Translations under genes and position numbers: made by a program
The notes under the pieces: model-generated
What the model was told of the DNA's origin: nothing
The model's database searches: none
What the model saw: only the letters and a program-made list of their open reading frames with translations
Shown here: positions 48,602 through 57,811 of the stretch, one piece after another
Position numbering within the stretch: the first letter of the stretch is position 1
Layout: each line of letters begins with the position of its first letter
Assembly: GCA_964447155.1 (NCBI GenBank)
Contig: CAYURM010000007.1
Span: 39,660-103,659 of the forward strand
DNA: 64,000 nucleotides
Reading direction: 5' to 3'
Source: SMBSF63 sp034003545
GTDB taxonomy: Bacteria; Chloroflexota; Anaerolineae; Anaerolineales; Anaerolineaceae

Positions 48602-49972
48602 TTAGACCGCCACCGCTGCCCGGCCGTATAACTGCTCACGGATCTGGAGGATCTGGCGGCGCATGCGGTCATCGCGTTCGATCAGATCATTGACCTTGTC
48701 GCAGGCATACATCACGGTGGTATGGTCGCGTCCGCCAAGCTGGGCGCCAATCTGCGGCAGGGAGATGTTGATCTCTTCGCGCAGCAGGTACATGGCAATC
48801 TGGCGCGGCAGGGCGACTTCGCGGGTGCGGTCACGGCCGATCAGCCGTTCTGTGGTCAGGCCAAAGGCGGCGGCCACAGCGACGATGATCTGGTCCGGTT
48901 CAATCGTGCTGCGATTGGGCAGCAGGTCAGCCAGAGCAGTGTTGACCAGTTCGGGGGTCAACGCCTGACCGCTCAAATCGGAATAGGCCAGCACGCGGGT
49001 CAGGGCGCCTTCCATCTCGCGGATGTTGGACTGGATCTGGCGGGCGATGCTGTCCAGAATTTCAGGGGGCACCTGGCGGCCAGAGCGCTCGGCCTTGGTG
49101 CGCAGGATGGCAATGCGGGTCTCCATGTCCGGCGGCTGGATGTCAACGGTCAGGCCCCACTCAAAGCGCGAAAGCAGCCGTTCTTCGAGGGTGACCATCG
49201 CCTTGGGCGGACGGTCGGAAGACATGATGATCTGTTTGTCCTGCCCGTGCAGGGTGTTGAAGGTGTGGAAGAATTCTTCCTGGGTGGATTCCTTGCCAGC
49301 GATGAACTGGATATCATCGACCAGCAGCACGTCCGCGCGGCGATAGCGCTCGCGGAAGGCGGCGGTGGAGCGGTTGCGGATGGCTTCCACCAGGTCGTTG
49401 GTGAATTCTTCGGAGGAAACATACAGCACATACAGCCCTTTTTCCTGGGCGGCATTGCCGATGGCATGCAGCAGGTGGGTTTTGCCCATGCCGACGCCGC
49501 CATACAGGAAGAGCGGATTATACGAGCGGGAGTTGTGGATCGAGTCGGCGGATTCGGCGACGGCCATGCAGGCGGCGTGGGCCATGCGGTTGCTGGGCCC
49601 AACGACGAAGGAGTCGAAGGTGTAGCGGCTGTTGAGAGCAGTGGCGCCATTGTTGGTGGTCGGGGTGGGGCGAGAAACGTCGGGTTGTTCTTCCTCGCGG
49701 GCTTCCGGGGCGGGGGCAGGACTGTCCTTTTGCCAGACGACAAAGCGGGCGATTTGCGGGCGGTTCATGATGCCGGTCAGCAGACGGGTGACTTTGCTGG
49801 ACAGGCGGCTCTCCAGCCAGTCACGGGCGTAGGCGTTTTGCACGCCGATGGTGAAGGTCTCCTCATCGTACGCGACCAGGTCAGCGCTTTTGACCCAGGT
49901 ATCAAATGCGGCTTTGGACATTTCCATCTGAAGCTGCCCTACGGTTGCCTGCCATGCCTGCTCTGCATTCAT
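48602..49972 (-). CDS. dnaA: Chromosomal replication initiator protein DnaA
   Basis: 456 aa. Domain I ('QAWQATVGQLQMEMSKAAFDTWV', split), a variable linker, AAA+ domain with Walker A 'LFLYGGVGMGKTHLLHAIG' and Walker B 'VLLVDDIQF', and DNA-binding domain IV with the signature 'GRDHTTVMYACDKV'. It binds DnaA boxes and opens the origin. GAGGGAG precedes the start. DnaA boxes lie just upstream (50258-50299), as in origin regions. dnaN does not follow, which is unusual among bacteria at large. Confidence 0.97.
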   Translation of the reverse strand: MNAEQAWQATVGQLQMEMSKAAFDTWVKSADLVAYDEETFTIGVQNAYARDWLESRLSSKVTRLLTGIMNRPQIARFVVWQKDSPAPAPEAREEEQPDVSRPTPTTNNGATALNSRYTFDSFVVGPSNRMAHAACMAVAESADSIHNSRSYNPLFLYGGVGMGKTHLLHAIGNAAQEKGLYVLYVSSEEFTNDLVEAIRNRSTAAFRERYRRADVLLVDDIQFIAGKESTQEEFFHTFNTLHGQDKQIIMSSDRPPKAMVTLEERLLSRFEWGLTVDIQPPDMETRIAILRTKAERSGRQVPPEILDSIARQIQSNIREMEGALTRVLAYSDLSGQALTPELVNTALADLLPNRSTIEPDQIIVAVAAAFGLTTERLIGRDRTREVALPRQIAMYLLREEINISLPQIGAQLGGRDHTTVMYACDKVNDLIERDDRMRRQILQIREQLYGRAAVAV

Positions 49973-50139
49973 AGTTATGTGTCTCCCTCATTTTTTGGTC
50001 TGCGAACAGGCGCATGAAATACACGTCCACAGCAATTGCTGTGGCTTGTTTTGTTTTTTCATATCCACTGGCCTGAAAAAATCAAAGAAAAAGGCGGGGA
50101 GCTTGTTCGCGGTACTGCTTGATGGTTAAGATTCTAGCA

Positions 50140-50320
50140 GAAAGGCTCGAATCAAACAAGCCAAAAAGGATGAAACTATCTAAAAGATTGGCATATTTTA
50201 AGACGCTTAATGTTAACGAAAGCCTGGGCAGTTAGGGCCTAAAACCAGTTTTTGGGCTGTGGATAATTTATCCACAGGGGGCGGTCAAAGTTATCCACAC
50301 CCCCATATATGGGGGTGTGG
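50140..50320. other. Probable oriC: DnaA boxes, AT-rich stretch and 26-bp palindrome
   Basis: Between dnaA and a divergent... or rather same-strand flavoprotein gene lie three perfect DnaA boxes TTATCCACA: 50258-50266 (minus), 50268-50276 (plus), 50291-50299 (plus). The first two form a back-to-back pair. An AT-rich segment (50150-50220) precedes them and may be the unwinding element. A perfect 26-bp palindrome, CCACACCCCC-ATATAT-GGGGGTGTGG (50295-50320), overlaps the last box. The rest of 49973-50430 shows no gene. Confidence 0.75.
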
Positions 50321-50430
50321 ACGAAAAGATATACGAAATTGTCACAGGTGGGGGCTGCAATCTTATAGAAGCGAAGGGAAGAGATTCTGAAAAGTCGGGG
50401 GAAAACTTCCAAAATCTGGCAACTGTGTGT

Positions 50431-51726
50431 TTAATCGCCGGCCAGCATACGCCTGGCGGCCCTCCGCCCGATCTCAACGGCGAAGTTGGTGCCGCGGTCC
50501 CAGGGGTAAACCTGACTCATGCTGGCAAAGTACAGGCCAGGTATGGGGGTCTTCAGGTCAGGGATGTTTTGTGAGTGATTGACCAGGGGAACAGGCTGGG
50601 CATAGGCAGTGCGGTACAGCCAGGTCTTCTTGACCCAGTCCAGGGAGAAGTCGGGATTGATGCGCTCTAACGAGGGCAGGAAGCGCTCCAGCAGTTCTTC
50701 CTTGCTCAGGCTGAAGTATTCGTGGTCCGGTTCCAGGTAGTCGCCGATGTAGAGGATGTGATCGCCGCCGAAATTGTCGGGCGAGACGTAGTTGGTATGC
50801 TCCACCAGGGACAGGAAGGGGTAGCCAGCCGATTTGGGCATGTTGTACCAGTAGTAGCCCTCGGGCGAGAATTGGCGGTCGATGCTGACGGTCAAAACCA
50901 CGGCGCCCATGCTCTTCAAGGCGAGCAGCCCTTGCAGATAGTCCTCAGACAGGCCGGGGGCGAGCTTTGCCAGCAGGCCGGGGGAAACGGTGAACAGGCA
51001 TTGATCAAAGCTTTGTTCGCCGGCGGAGGTGGTCAGGGACACCCCCCCCTCGGGCAGGGATTTGATCCCGCTGACCGGTGTGGAAAGCTGGATGTTCACG
51101 CCGCGTTCGGTGAGGATGGCGGCGAAATCATCCGAGAAAGCCTGAAAACCGCCTGTGTAGGTGCCCAGGCGGGTGGTGCGGACATGCAGGCGCGCCCACA
51201 TCCAGGCCATGTTGACGGTGCGGGCATGTTTCTCGCCAAACTTACCGATGACGAGGGGTTCCCACATTTCTTCGTAGACCTTGTCGCCGGCCCATTTGCG
51301 CATCCAGGCGTCAACCGTGGTTTTTTCGAGGGCCTGCCAGTTTTTGGTGAAACGCAGATACAGGCCGACCAGGCCGAAGCGGATCTTGTTGATCCCCCAG
51401 CCGAGGCCAGGGTAGAGCAGGGCAGCTTTGATCGAATCAAAGGGGTAAAACTTGCCTTTGTGATACATGACGGTGGTCGGGAGGGGGAAGATGACTTTCT
51501 CGCTCAGCCCAAGTTCTTCAATCAGGCCGAGCATGTGCTCGTCGCTGGCGAACCAGTGGTGGTAGAAGTATTCTACTGACCAGTCCCAATGAGGTTCCTT
51601 GAAACCAGCGGCCAGGCCGCCGGTGTGGTCAGCGGCTTCAAAAAGGGTGACGTCATGTCCGGCGCGAATTAAATCCCAGGCGGCGCTCATCCCGCCAAAG
51701 CCGGCGCCAATCACAGCAATCTTCAT
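50431..51726 (-). CDS. FAD-dependent amine-oxidase/protoporphyrinogen-oxidase-like oxidoreductase
   Basis: 431 aa. FAD-binding fold 'IAVIGAGFGGMSAAWDLIRAGHDVTLFE' (in parts, 3-30) with 'HTGGLAAGF', and C-terminal FAD-contacting 'IPGLYFASMSQVYPWDRGTNFAVEIGRRAA'-type end. Belongs to the amino-oxidase superfamily that includes phytoene desaturases and UDP-galactopyranose-mutase-like enzymes, substrate unknown. GGAGGAG precedes ATG 51726. Its start overlaps the stop of the flippase-like gene by 4 bases (ATGA), so the two are translationally coupled and may share a lipid-linked pathway. Confidence 0.85.
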   Translation of the reverse strand: MKIAVIGAGFGGMSAAWDLIRAGHDVTLFEAADHTGGLAAGFKEPHWDWSVEYFYHHWFASDEHMLGLIEELGLSEKVIFPLPTTVMYHKGKFYPFDSIKAALLYPGLGWGINKIRFGLVGLYLRFTKNWQALEKTTVDAWMRKWAGDKVYEEMWEPLVIGKFGEKHARTVNMAWMWARLHVRTTRLGTYTGGFQAFSDDFAAILTERGVNIQLSTPVSGIKSLPEGGVSLTTSAGEQSFDQCLFTVSPGLLAKLAPGLSEDYLQGLLALKSMGAVVLTVSIDRQFSPEGYYWYNMPKSAGYPFLSLVEHTNYVSPDNFGGDHILYIGDYLEPDHEYFSLSKEELLERFLPSLERINPDFSLDWVKKTWLYRTAYAQPVPLVNHSQNIPDLKTPIPGLYFASMSQVYPWDRGTNFAVEIGRRAARRMLAGD

Positions 51727-52751
51727 GCAGGTTTCTCCTCCGTGTCGCGGTATTCGGTTGATCCCCATTTGAGGCCCTCACGGGCGAAATAGAACGCGCC
51801 CAGCAGGGTGATCGGCAGCCACAGGGTGGCATGCAGCAACAGGGTGAAACTGGCAGCCAGATCAGGGGATACGTTGTAGGCTTTCAGCAAAGTGATGAAG
51901 GGCAGATCAAAGGTGCCCACATATCCAGGCGCGGCCGGAATGATGGTAGCCAGGTTGACGATGCCGTTCATCAGCATCAGGGCGAAGAAGCTCACCCTGA
52001 AATCAAAGGCCTGCATCACGAACCAGTAGGTGCAGGTTTCCAGCAGCCAGATGGTGACTGAGGTGAGGAAGACCATCAGCGCTTGCCGCGGGGAACGCAT
52101 CGAGCCGAACCCGCTCAGGAAGCGGGTTACGATGGGGTAGATCTTCTCGCGCCAGCGGGCGGGTAATAATCGATCGACAAAGAAATTGATCCATTTTTCG
52201 GCCATGTGGGGATACATGGCAGCCAGCAGGAAAATGATCAACGCTACGGCAAAGGCGATCCCGCCCCACAGTGCCAGACTCTGGATCCAGCCGACGGTGT
52301 TGGCATCGCCGATCTGGCTGGCGATGAAGGGCAGGTTGAGAAAGACAAAGCCTAGCATGACCACGCCGTCAAAGATGCGCTCGACAACGACGGTTGCCAG
52401 GGAAGCCGAGATGGGCACGTCCTCGCGGCGTTTGAGCACCACCGAGCGCAGCACCTCGCCGGCGCGGGCGGGGTAGATGTTGTTGCCCATATAACCAATG
52501 CAGATCATGGGGAACATCTTGCGGATGGGAATTTTTTTCAGCGGGCGCAGCAGGTAATGCCAGCGCCAGGTGCGCACCCATACCCCCACAAAATAGATCG
52601 CCACGGCGGGGATCAGCCAGCCAAAACGGGCGCCGCGCGTGGTTTCCCACACATCCCCCAGGTGCTGGCCGCGCAGGGCAAGGTAGATGAAGAAGGCGCT
52701 GATCACCACGCCCAGCAGGAACTTCCAATATTTTTTCAGCCAATTTGTCAT
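51723..52751 (-). CDS. Flippase-like integral membrane protein (LPG_synthase_TM / UPF0104)
   Basis: 342 aa, about eight membrane spans. Typical family words: 'WRWHYLLRPL', 'GYMGNNIYPARAGEVLRSVVL', 'VVERIFDGVVMLGF', 'IPAAPGYVGTFDLPFITLL'. These match the transmembrane part of lysyl-phosphatidylglycerol synthases and AglD/YbhN-like proteins, proposed to move or modify lipid-linked molecules. No ribosome-binding site; TAGAAT ends 6 bases before the ATG (52758-52763), pointing to a leaderless message. First gene of a pair with the flavoprotein. Confidence 0.87.
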   Translation of the reverse strand: MTNWLKKYWKFLLGVVISAFFIYLALRGQHLGDVWETTRGARFGWLIPAVAIYFVGVWVRTWRWHYLLRPLKKIPIRKMFPMICIGYMGNNIYPARAGEVLRSVVLKRREDVPISASLATVVVERIFDGVVMLGFVFLNLPFIASQIGDANTVGWIQSLALWGGIAFAVALIIFLLAAMYPHMAEKWINFFVDRLLPARWREKIYPIVTRFLSGFGSMRSPRQALMVFLTSVTIWLLETCTYWFVMQAFDFRVSFFALMLMNGIVNLATIIPAAPGYVGTFDLPFITLLKAYNVSPDLAASFTLLLHATLWLPITLLGAFYFAREGLKWGSTEYRDTEEKPA

Positions 52752-52853
52752 GGGGTGATTCTACCATGCAGGAGCATATGGTGGTGGTATTGAGGCGGGT
52801 TCAGTATGGCGAAAACCGCCCCCTCCAGGTTGTTCCTTCGGAGCCGCTTCGCG

Positions 52854-52994
52854 TCCCCCAATTTGCGATGCGGCTGCAAATTCGGGGGAATATGGTGATG
52901 TTGTCCGCGGAGGACTCAATGTGGTGGAAATCTGGCCTGGAAACCGCAGTGGCGAGGCACAGTGTCCAGGGTCTTGCTGGATGCCTCGCCACTG
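52854..52994. repeat. Two intergenic hairpins upstream of the P-type ATPase gene
   Basis: CCCCCAATTTGC / GCAAATTCGGGGG (52854-52889) and CAGTGGCGAGGCA (52947-52959) with its exact complement at 52982-52994. Neither has a T tract. The first recalls the ATTTGC hairpin at 10875. The gap 52752-53079 otherwise holds only a TATAAT at 53040-53045 for the ATPase gene. Confidence 0.55.
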
Positions 52995-53079
52995 CCCGGC
53001 TGGACGTCTTGTCTGCGTGCACAGCAACCCTCCAAATGATATAATATAGATATAAATTATCGTATTACCGGAGGGCGAA

Positions 53080-55170
53080 ATGAGTAAACAGCAGACCCTG
53101 GAAGTCCCTGTTAAAGGAATGGATTGCGCCGACTGCGCCGCGCATGTGGAACAAGCGCTGGCGGCAGTGCCTGGGGTGGAGCGTGTGCAGGTGTATCTGG
53201 CCGCCGAAAAAGCCGTGCTGGAGATGGACCCCGAGCAGGTGAGCTGGGAGGATATCCAAAACGCGGTGAAGGGGGCGGGCTACACGGTGCCAGAGCGGGG
53301 CGAAGACGGCAGGGTTGTGACGGAAGAACCGCAGCCCGTCGACTTTGCCCGTCAGGTGATGACCCTGGTCGGTGTGGTGGCGGGGGCGATCCTCTTTCTG
53401 GTGGTTGTGGGGGAGTGGCTGGGACTGCTTGAAAAAGTCACCGAGAACCTGCCCTGGTTTGTGGGCCTGCCGCTGATCTTGCTGGCGGGCTGGCCGGTAT
53501 TTCGCAACGTGCTGCGTGCCACCCTCAACAAGCAGATCATCGCCCATACGCTGATGACGATTGGCGTGCTGGCGGCGGTAGTGGTTGGCCAGTGGGCCAC
53601 CGCGGCCGTGGTGGTGTTCTTCATGCGGGTGGGGGATTATACCGAAAAGTTCACCGCCGAGAAGGCCCGCCGGGCGGTCAAGGATCTGACAGCCCTGTCG
53701 CCGCAGACGGCGCGCGTCGAGCGGGCGGGCGAGGAAGTAGACGTCCCGATCAAGGAAGTTGTCCTCGGGGAAGTGGTCGTCGTGCGGCCGGGCGAAATGA
53801 TCCCCGTGGACGGCGAAGTGCTCAGCGGCCAGGCAATGATCGACCAGGCCGCTATCACCGGCGAGTCGGTGCCGGTGGATGTGGCGGCTGGCTCGTCCGT
53901 ATACGCCGTGACCATCGCGGAGCAGGGGGCTTTGCGGATTCAGACCACTGCCCTGGGTGAGGATACCACTTTTGGGCGGGTGGTGCGCCTGGTGGAAGAG
54001 GCCGAAGCCAACAAGGCCGACGTGCAGCGCCTGGCAGACCGCTTTGCGGGCTACTTTCTGCCGGTAGTGCTGGGGATTGCCGCATTGACCTTCCTCCTGC
54101 GCCGCGACCCGATCTCGGTGGCGGCGGTGCTGGTGGTGGCCTGTTCGTGTTCCTTTGCCCTGGCGACGCCGATCGCCATGCTGGCCTCGATCGGGGCGGG
54201 GGCCAAACGCGGCCTGCTGGTGAAGGGCGGCAAGGTGTTGGAAGTGCTGGCGAAGGCGGATGTGCTGCTGGTGGACAAGACCGGCACGCTCACCCTGGGC
54301 CAGCCGCAGATCGTGGAGGTGCTGCCCGAAAACGGTTTCTCGGTGGAGGATGTGCTGCATCTGGCGGCCAGCGCCGAGCGCTACTCCGAGCATGTGTATG
54401 GGGAAGCGATACGCAGGGCGGCCAAAGAGCGGGGGATCAGCCTGGCACTGCCGGAGGATTTCCGTGCCGTGGCTGGCGAGGGGATATTTGCCACAGTCGA
54501 TGGAAAACAAGTGGCGGTGGGCAGCCAGCGCACCCTGGTGAACGGCGGGGAAAGCATCCCGGATCGGGAAGGCAGAACGCAGTTGTTTGTGCAGTGTGAC
54601 GGGAATTTGGCCGGGACGCTGCTGGCCGCGGATACACTGCGCCCCGAGGTGGGCGAGGCTTTAAAGGAAGTGCGGCGCTTAGGGGTGAAACACATCGAGC
54701 TGCTGACCGGCGACCAGAAAGCGATTGCCGACACGCTGGCCGCATCGCTGGGTATCGCCTGCCGCGCCGAACTGCTACCCGAGGACAAGATCGCTATTGT
54801 GAAAGCGTATCAGGCACAGGGCAAGACGGTAGTGATGGTGGGGGATGGGGTCAATGATGCCCCGGCCCTGGCGCAGGCGGATGTGGGTATTGCCATGGGC
54901 GGGGATGCGGGCGGTACGCATATCGCCAGTGAGGCCGCCGACGTGGTGCTGATGCGCCCCGACTGGACGCTGGTGCCGCAGACCCTGCAGATCGCACGGC
55001 GCACAATGGGCGTGGTGCGCGGGAACCTGATCTTTACGGGGGTGTATAACCTGGTGGGGTTGTCATTGGCGGCGGTGGGCATTCTCCCGCCCGTGCTGGC
55101 CGCGGCGGCGCAGTCCCTGCCGGATCTGGGGATCCTGGCGAATTCGGCGCGGTTGATCCGGCAGAGGTAG
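53080..55170 (+). CDS. Heavy-metal P1B-type ATPase with CSC translocation motif
   Basis: 696 aa. N-terminal metal-binding HMA domain 'VKGMDCADCAAHV' (C16, C19), A-domain 'ITGESVP', phosphorylation Asp399 in 'DKTGTLT', hinge 'GDGVNDAPALA'. Closest in layout to CadA/ZntA-like exporters. Two hallmark prolines are replaced: the membrane metal site CPC is C355-S-C357 ('VVACSCSFALATP'), and the SEHP loop is 'SEHVY' (436-440). The C-terminal helix ends 'PDLGILANSARL'. It should still cycle ATP; metal choice may differ. GGAGGG precedes the ATG. No metal regulator adjoins directly; an ArsR gene lies 2 kb downstream. Confidence 0.9.
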   Translation: MSKQQTLEVPVKGMDCADCAAHVEQALAAVPGVERVQVYLAAEKAVLEMDPEQVSWEDIQNAVKGAGYTVPERGEDGRVVTEEPQPVDFARQVMTLVGVVAGAILFLVVVGEWLGLLEKVTENLPWFVGLPLILLAGWPVFRNVLRATLNKQIIAHTLMTIGVLAAVVVGQWATAAVVVFFMRVGDYTEKFTAEKARRAVKDLTALSPQTARVERAGEEVDVPIKEVVLGEVVVVRPGEMIPVDGEVLSGQAMIDQAAITGESVPVDVAAGSSVYAVTIAEQGALRIQTTALGEDTTFGRVVRLVEEAEANKADVQRLADRFAGYFLPVVLGIAALTFLLRRDPISVAAVLVVACSCSFALATPIAMLASIGAGAKRGLLVKGGKVLEVLAKADVLLVDKTGTLTLGQPQIVEVLPENGFSVEDVLHLAASAERYSEHVYGEAIRRAAKERGISLALPEDFRAVAGEGIFATVDGKQVAVGSQRTLVNGGESIPDREGRTQLFVQCDGNLAGTLLAADTLRPEVGEALKEVRRLGVKHIELLTGDQKAIADTLAASLGIACRAELLPEDKIAIVKAYQAQGKTVVMVGDGVNDAPALAQADVGIAMGGDAGGTHIASEAADVVLMRPDWTLVPQTLQIARRTMGVVRGNLIFTGVYNLVGLSLAAVGILPPVLAAAAQSLPDLGILANSARLIRQR

Positions 55171-55220
55171 GGGGGTGCTCTCGCTGGGGGGATGAAGTTG
55201 AGATCATCTGTGTTCTAATC

Positions 55221-55290
55221 TAATCCCCCTTCCTTTGGAGGACTTCGCCCGCCGCTTCGCGGCACCCCCCTTTTACAAGGAGGGCTGGGT
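55221..55290. repeat. CCCCCTT / GCTTCGCGGC dispersed repeat
   Basis: AATCCCCCTTCCTTTGGAGG, GCCGCTTCGCGGC and CCCCCCTTTTACAAGGAGGG in series. Related copies at 33550 and 59421. Confidence 0.6.
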
Positions 55291-55321
55291 TGATGTTGCC
55301 TCTGGGTGTGTTGACAGGGAG

Positions 55322-57136
55322 TTAGTGGGATATTTCTGTGGGAATGGGGCGATAATCTTCAAATACATCAGAGTCGAGGCGCAGGACGACCTGGTCGGTG
55401 TACAGCCAGATATTGCCGTCGTGGTCCATTGTGGCGGAGTTGATCCCGATATTTTCGAAGAGGAAACTTTGCCATTTGCCGTTTACGAACCGCGCGACCA
55501 GTTGGTTATCGATGTAGATTATGCTGCCGTCATTATGCGTGCCGAGATACAGGGCGTTCTTTCCTGGCACAGGTAGCTCAAATTTGCGCACTGTCTCATC
55601 CTGAAATTGGTAGACTTTTGTGTTGGATGCACCATAGATTGTGCCGTCAATCCCCTGGGTGAATTGTGTCAATGTGGCATTTGCATCCGGCAGCGCGAAT
55701 TGCTGCCAGGTGTCATCGACGTACTCCCATATACTCCCCGGTGTGCTGAGCCAGACGCGGTTTTCATCCACCAGATAGAGATTGGAAACTTCTTTTCCAT
55801 CCCCAGAGAATTTCCCCAGGCTTTGGAGTTCATCATGGTCAAGGATGGTTAATCCATTTTCTTCCGCATAGAACCATAAACGATTTTGCTGGTCGATGAC
55901 AAATGGTGTGCGATTTGCTAAATAGGTTTCTCTTCGCAGGAACTCATTCACCGGTATCGGTAATTTGTCAGGCTGGTAGAAATAGGCTTCTTTGCCAAAA
56001 TTGACTACTGTGCTTTGGTTGATGATGGTTCCTTTGCTTGTTTGGAACCCTTTATGGAATATATGATTAGAAAATGCGTCATCAATGAATTGATATATAT
56101 CCTCGTTAGTACTGATCCAGACAGTGCCATTAAAATCCGTAGTGATGAGGCTTATTTCTTTGGGTTCAGGAAGTATTTGCACCATACCAGGTATGAATTC
56201 GGGAGGTTGATAGGAATATAAATATCCAAGACCCATAAGATGAGAATATACTTCTTCATGACGGGAAGCATATAATTCATCTACTGCGGAAGTATCTGTT
56301 GTGAGAGTCCAATTGAGGCCATCAAACTGATAGCACGTACGTTTCCCGCTCCCTCACCCGCCGCTAAATTTGATGTGTATATTTGAATCTGAAATGACTC
56401 TTAACCCTTCTGGACAATTCCCGCCGCCTGCTATTGACAATTTGTCTTTGGGAAAAGGGAAGCGTTCCCAAAGACCGTTATTTTGGTAATAGATTTCAAT
56501 TTCATTATTCATCACCCATGTCTCGCCATCAGGGCCAAAGTCAATGCCACTTATAGTTTCTGAGGCACAAGTCCAGTTTACATGGTCATTTGATGGAAGG
56601 GGAAGCTTCATACCTTCATTAAACCACTGCTCTCCATCAAACCGATAGAGTAAATTCTCTGTGCCAGTTACCCATGCTTCACCTGAGGGGGAAACAGCTA
56701 CATTTGTGAGGAATGATCGTGGATATTTCTCATTGAATGGATACCAATGATGGTTGCCATCTAAATCTTTGTGTACAACGCCAAAGCCTCCAGCAAGCCA
56801 CAACCCACTATTTTTGTAATATGTGTAATTAATGTAGGGAGAGATTTCCTGGCAGGGAAAAACAAGATATTTCCCTACAGCGATGTCCGACCAGGGGTTG
56901 GGAAGGTTTGTGCTGCGTTCCTGAGCGGCGTTATTCTTTTCATCTTTGGCGGTCAGGTAGATGGGCGTGGGGGTGGGAGTGAGTGTTGGTGTGGGGATCT
57001 CAGTCGGTGCAGACGTGGCCGTAGGCAGCAGGGGCGTTGACGTGACCGCGGTAGGGGTTGGCGCGGGGGCGCAGCCTGCCAGGATGAGGATCAGCAGGAG
57101 GAGAATGGTGGTTTTGGCCTGGGGGGAGAGGTTCAT
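55322..57136 (-). pseudogene. Propeller-repeat lipoprotein gene split by one in-frame TGA
   Basis: Read on the minus strand, 57136-56354 encodes 260 residues with a lipoprotein signal ('TTILLLLILILAGC'), Thr/Pro linker and propeller-type repeats, and stops at TGA (56356-56354). The same frame continues without another stop for 343 codons to 55322 ('GKRTCYQFDGLNWTLTTDTS', then 'GTVWISTNEDIYQF', 'NRLWFYAEENGLTIL', 'NRVWLSTPGSIWEY', 'GNIWLYTDQVVLRL'), i.e. more two-component-regulator-propeller-like blades. So one 604-codon gene is interrupted by a single nonsense codon (or sequencing error, or read-through/recoding). Second part alone could start at ATG 56236. Function: surface sensor-like propeller, unknown ligand. 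Confidence 0.75.
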
Positions 57137-57313
57137 TCTGTTGTCCTTAGATAGCTTTGTTGCCAACATGCCAAGTATAGGCTTATTTCCCCGGATGTGC
57201 AAATGAGAGAAGGGTCAATTCTCAAGTAGGGATTAGGTACCAGGGATCGATTTAACCCGTTAGATGTAATCCCGAATCAATGACATCTGACACATTGCAA
57301 AATCTGAAAACAC

Positions 57314-57358
57314 ATTCATAATTATGAATATAACAATATATTCAATTTATTGAATATA
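57314..57358 (+). promoter_or_regulatory. Two palindromic ArsR-type operators
   Basis: ATTCATAATTATGAAT (57314-57329), perfect 16-bp palindrome, and TATATTCAA-TTTA-TTGAATATA (57337-57358), exact 9-base arms. The second, with TTCAA-N4-TTGAA core, is a typical ArsR/SmtB site; both lie immediately before the arsR ribosome-binding site. Confidence 0.78.
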
Positions 57359-57371
57359 AAGGAGCTGTATG

Positions 57372-57719
57372 ATGGTTGAAAAGAAATTGACAGATCTGTT
57401 CAAGGTGCTGGCCCATCCGGCCCGCTTGCAGATGCTGCGCATGTTTGGCGAGGATGAGGTGTGCGTGTGCCAGATGGAAGCGGTATTGGGCAAGCGCCAG
57501 GCGTATATCTCCCAGCAGATGAGTGTGCTGCGGGAGGCGGGTTTGGTGGAGGCTTCGAAGACGGGGCGCAACAATTTTTATCGGTTGACGGATCCGAGGA
57601 TGATGGATGTGGTGCAGGCGGCGGCGGCGTATCTGGGTGTGGAGCTGCTGCCGATTGCTGTGCCGGATGTGTCCGAGGTGTCAAGCTGCGGGGGCCCAGC
57701 CCCGACAGGAAAAGAATAA
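57372..57719 (+). CDS. ArsR/SmtB-family metalloregulator
   Basis: 115 aa winged-helix repressor. 'LFKVLAHPARLQMLRMF', then 'GEDEVCVCQMEAVLGKRQAYISQQMSVLREAGLV' (in parts) with a Cys-Val-Cys pair at the alpha3 position typical of arsenic- or antimony-sensing sites, and a C-terminal Cys ('SSCGG'). AGGAG is 7 bases from ATG 57372 (ATG 57369 is an alternative). It sits behind two palindromes and ahead of an ArsP-like permease and four thioredoxin-fold genes, all same strand, so probably controls the cluster. Confidence 0.92.
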   Translation: MVEKKLTDLFKVLAHPARLQMLRMFGEDEVCVCQMEAVLGKRQAYISQQMSVLREAGLVEASKTGRNNFYRLTDPRMMDVVQAAAAYLGVELLPIAVPDVSEVSSCGGPAPTGKE

Positions 57720-57720
57720 T

Positions 57721-57780
57721 TGTAGTAACCACTTTAGTGGTTGCTTTTCTGTGGATAACGACTAAAGTCGTTACTACAAT
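57721..57780. repeat. ACTTTAGT / ACTAAAGTCGTTACTAC dispersed repeat pair
   Basis: GTAGTAACCACTTTAGTGGTT (two hairpin arms) followed by AACGACTAAAGTCGTTACTAC; inverted copies of one element, also seen once at 33651. It lies between arsR and the permease gene. Confidence 0.65.
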
Positions 57781-57811
57781 GGCAAAATATTAATTATTGG
57801 AGACATTAGCT

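Noticed and set aside
48722..50017. 431-codon plus-strand frame opposite dnaA
   Set aside because: dnaA is unmistakable on the other strand; the antisense product has no recognisable feature.
53065..54510. 481-codon minus-strand frame opposite the P-type ATPase
   Set aside because: His/Arg/Gln-rich shadow; the ATPase motifs fix the coding strand.
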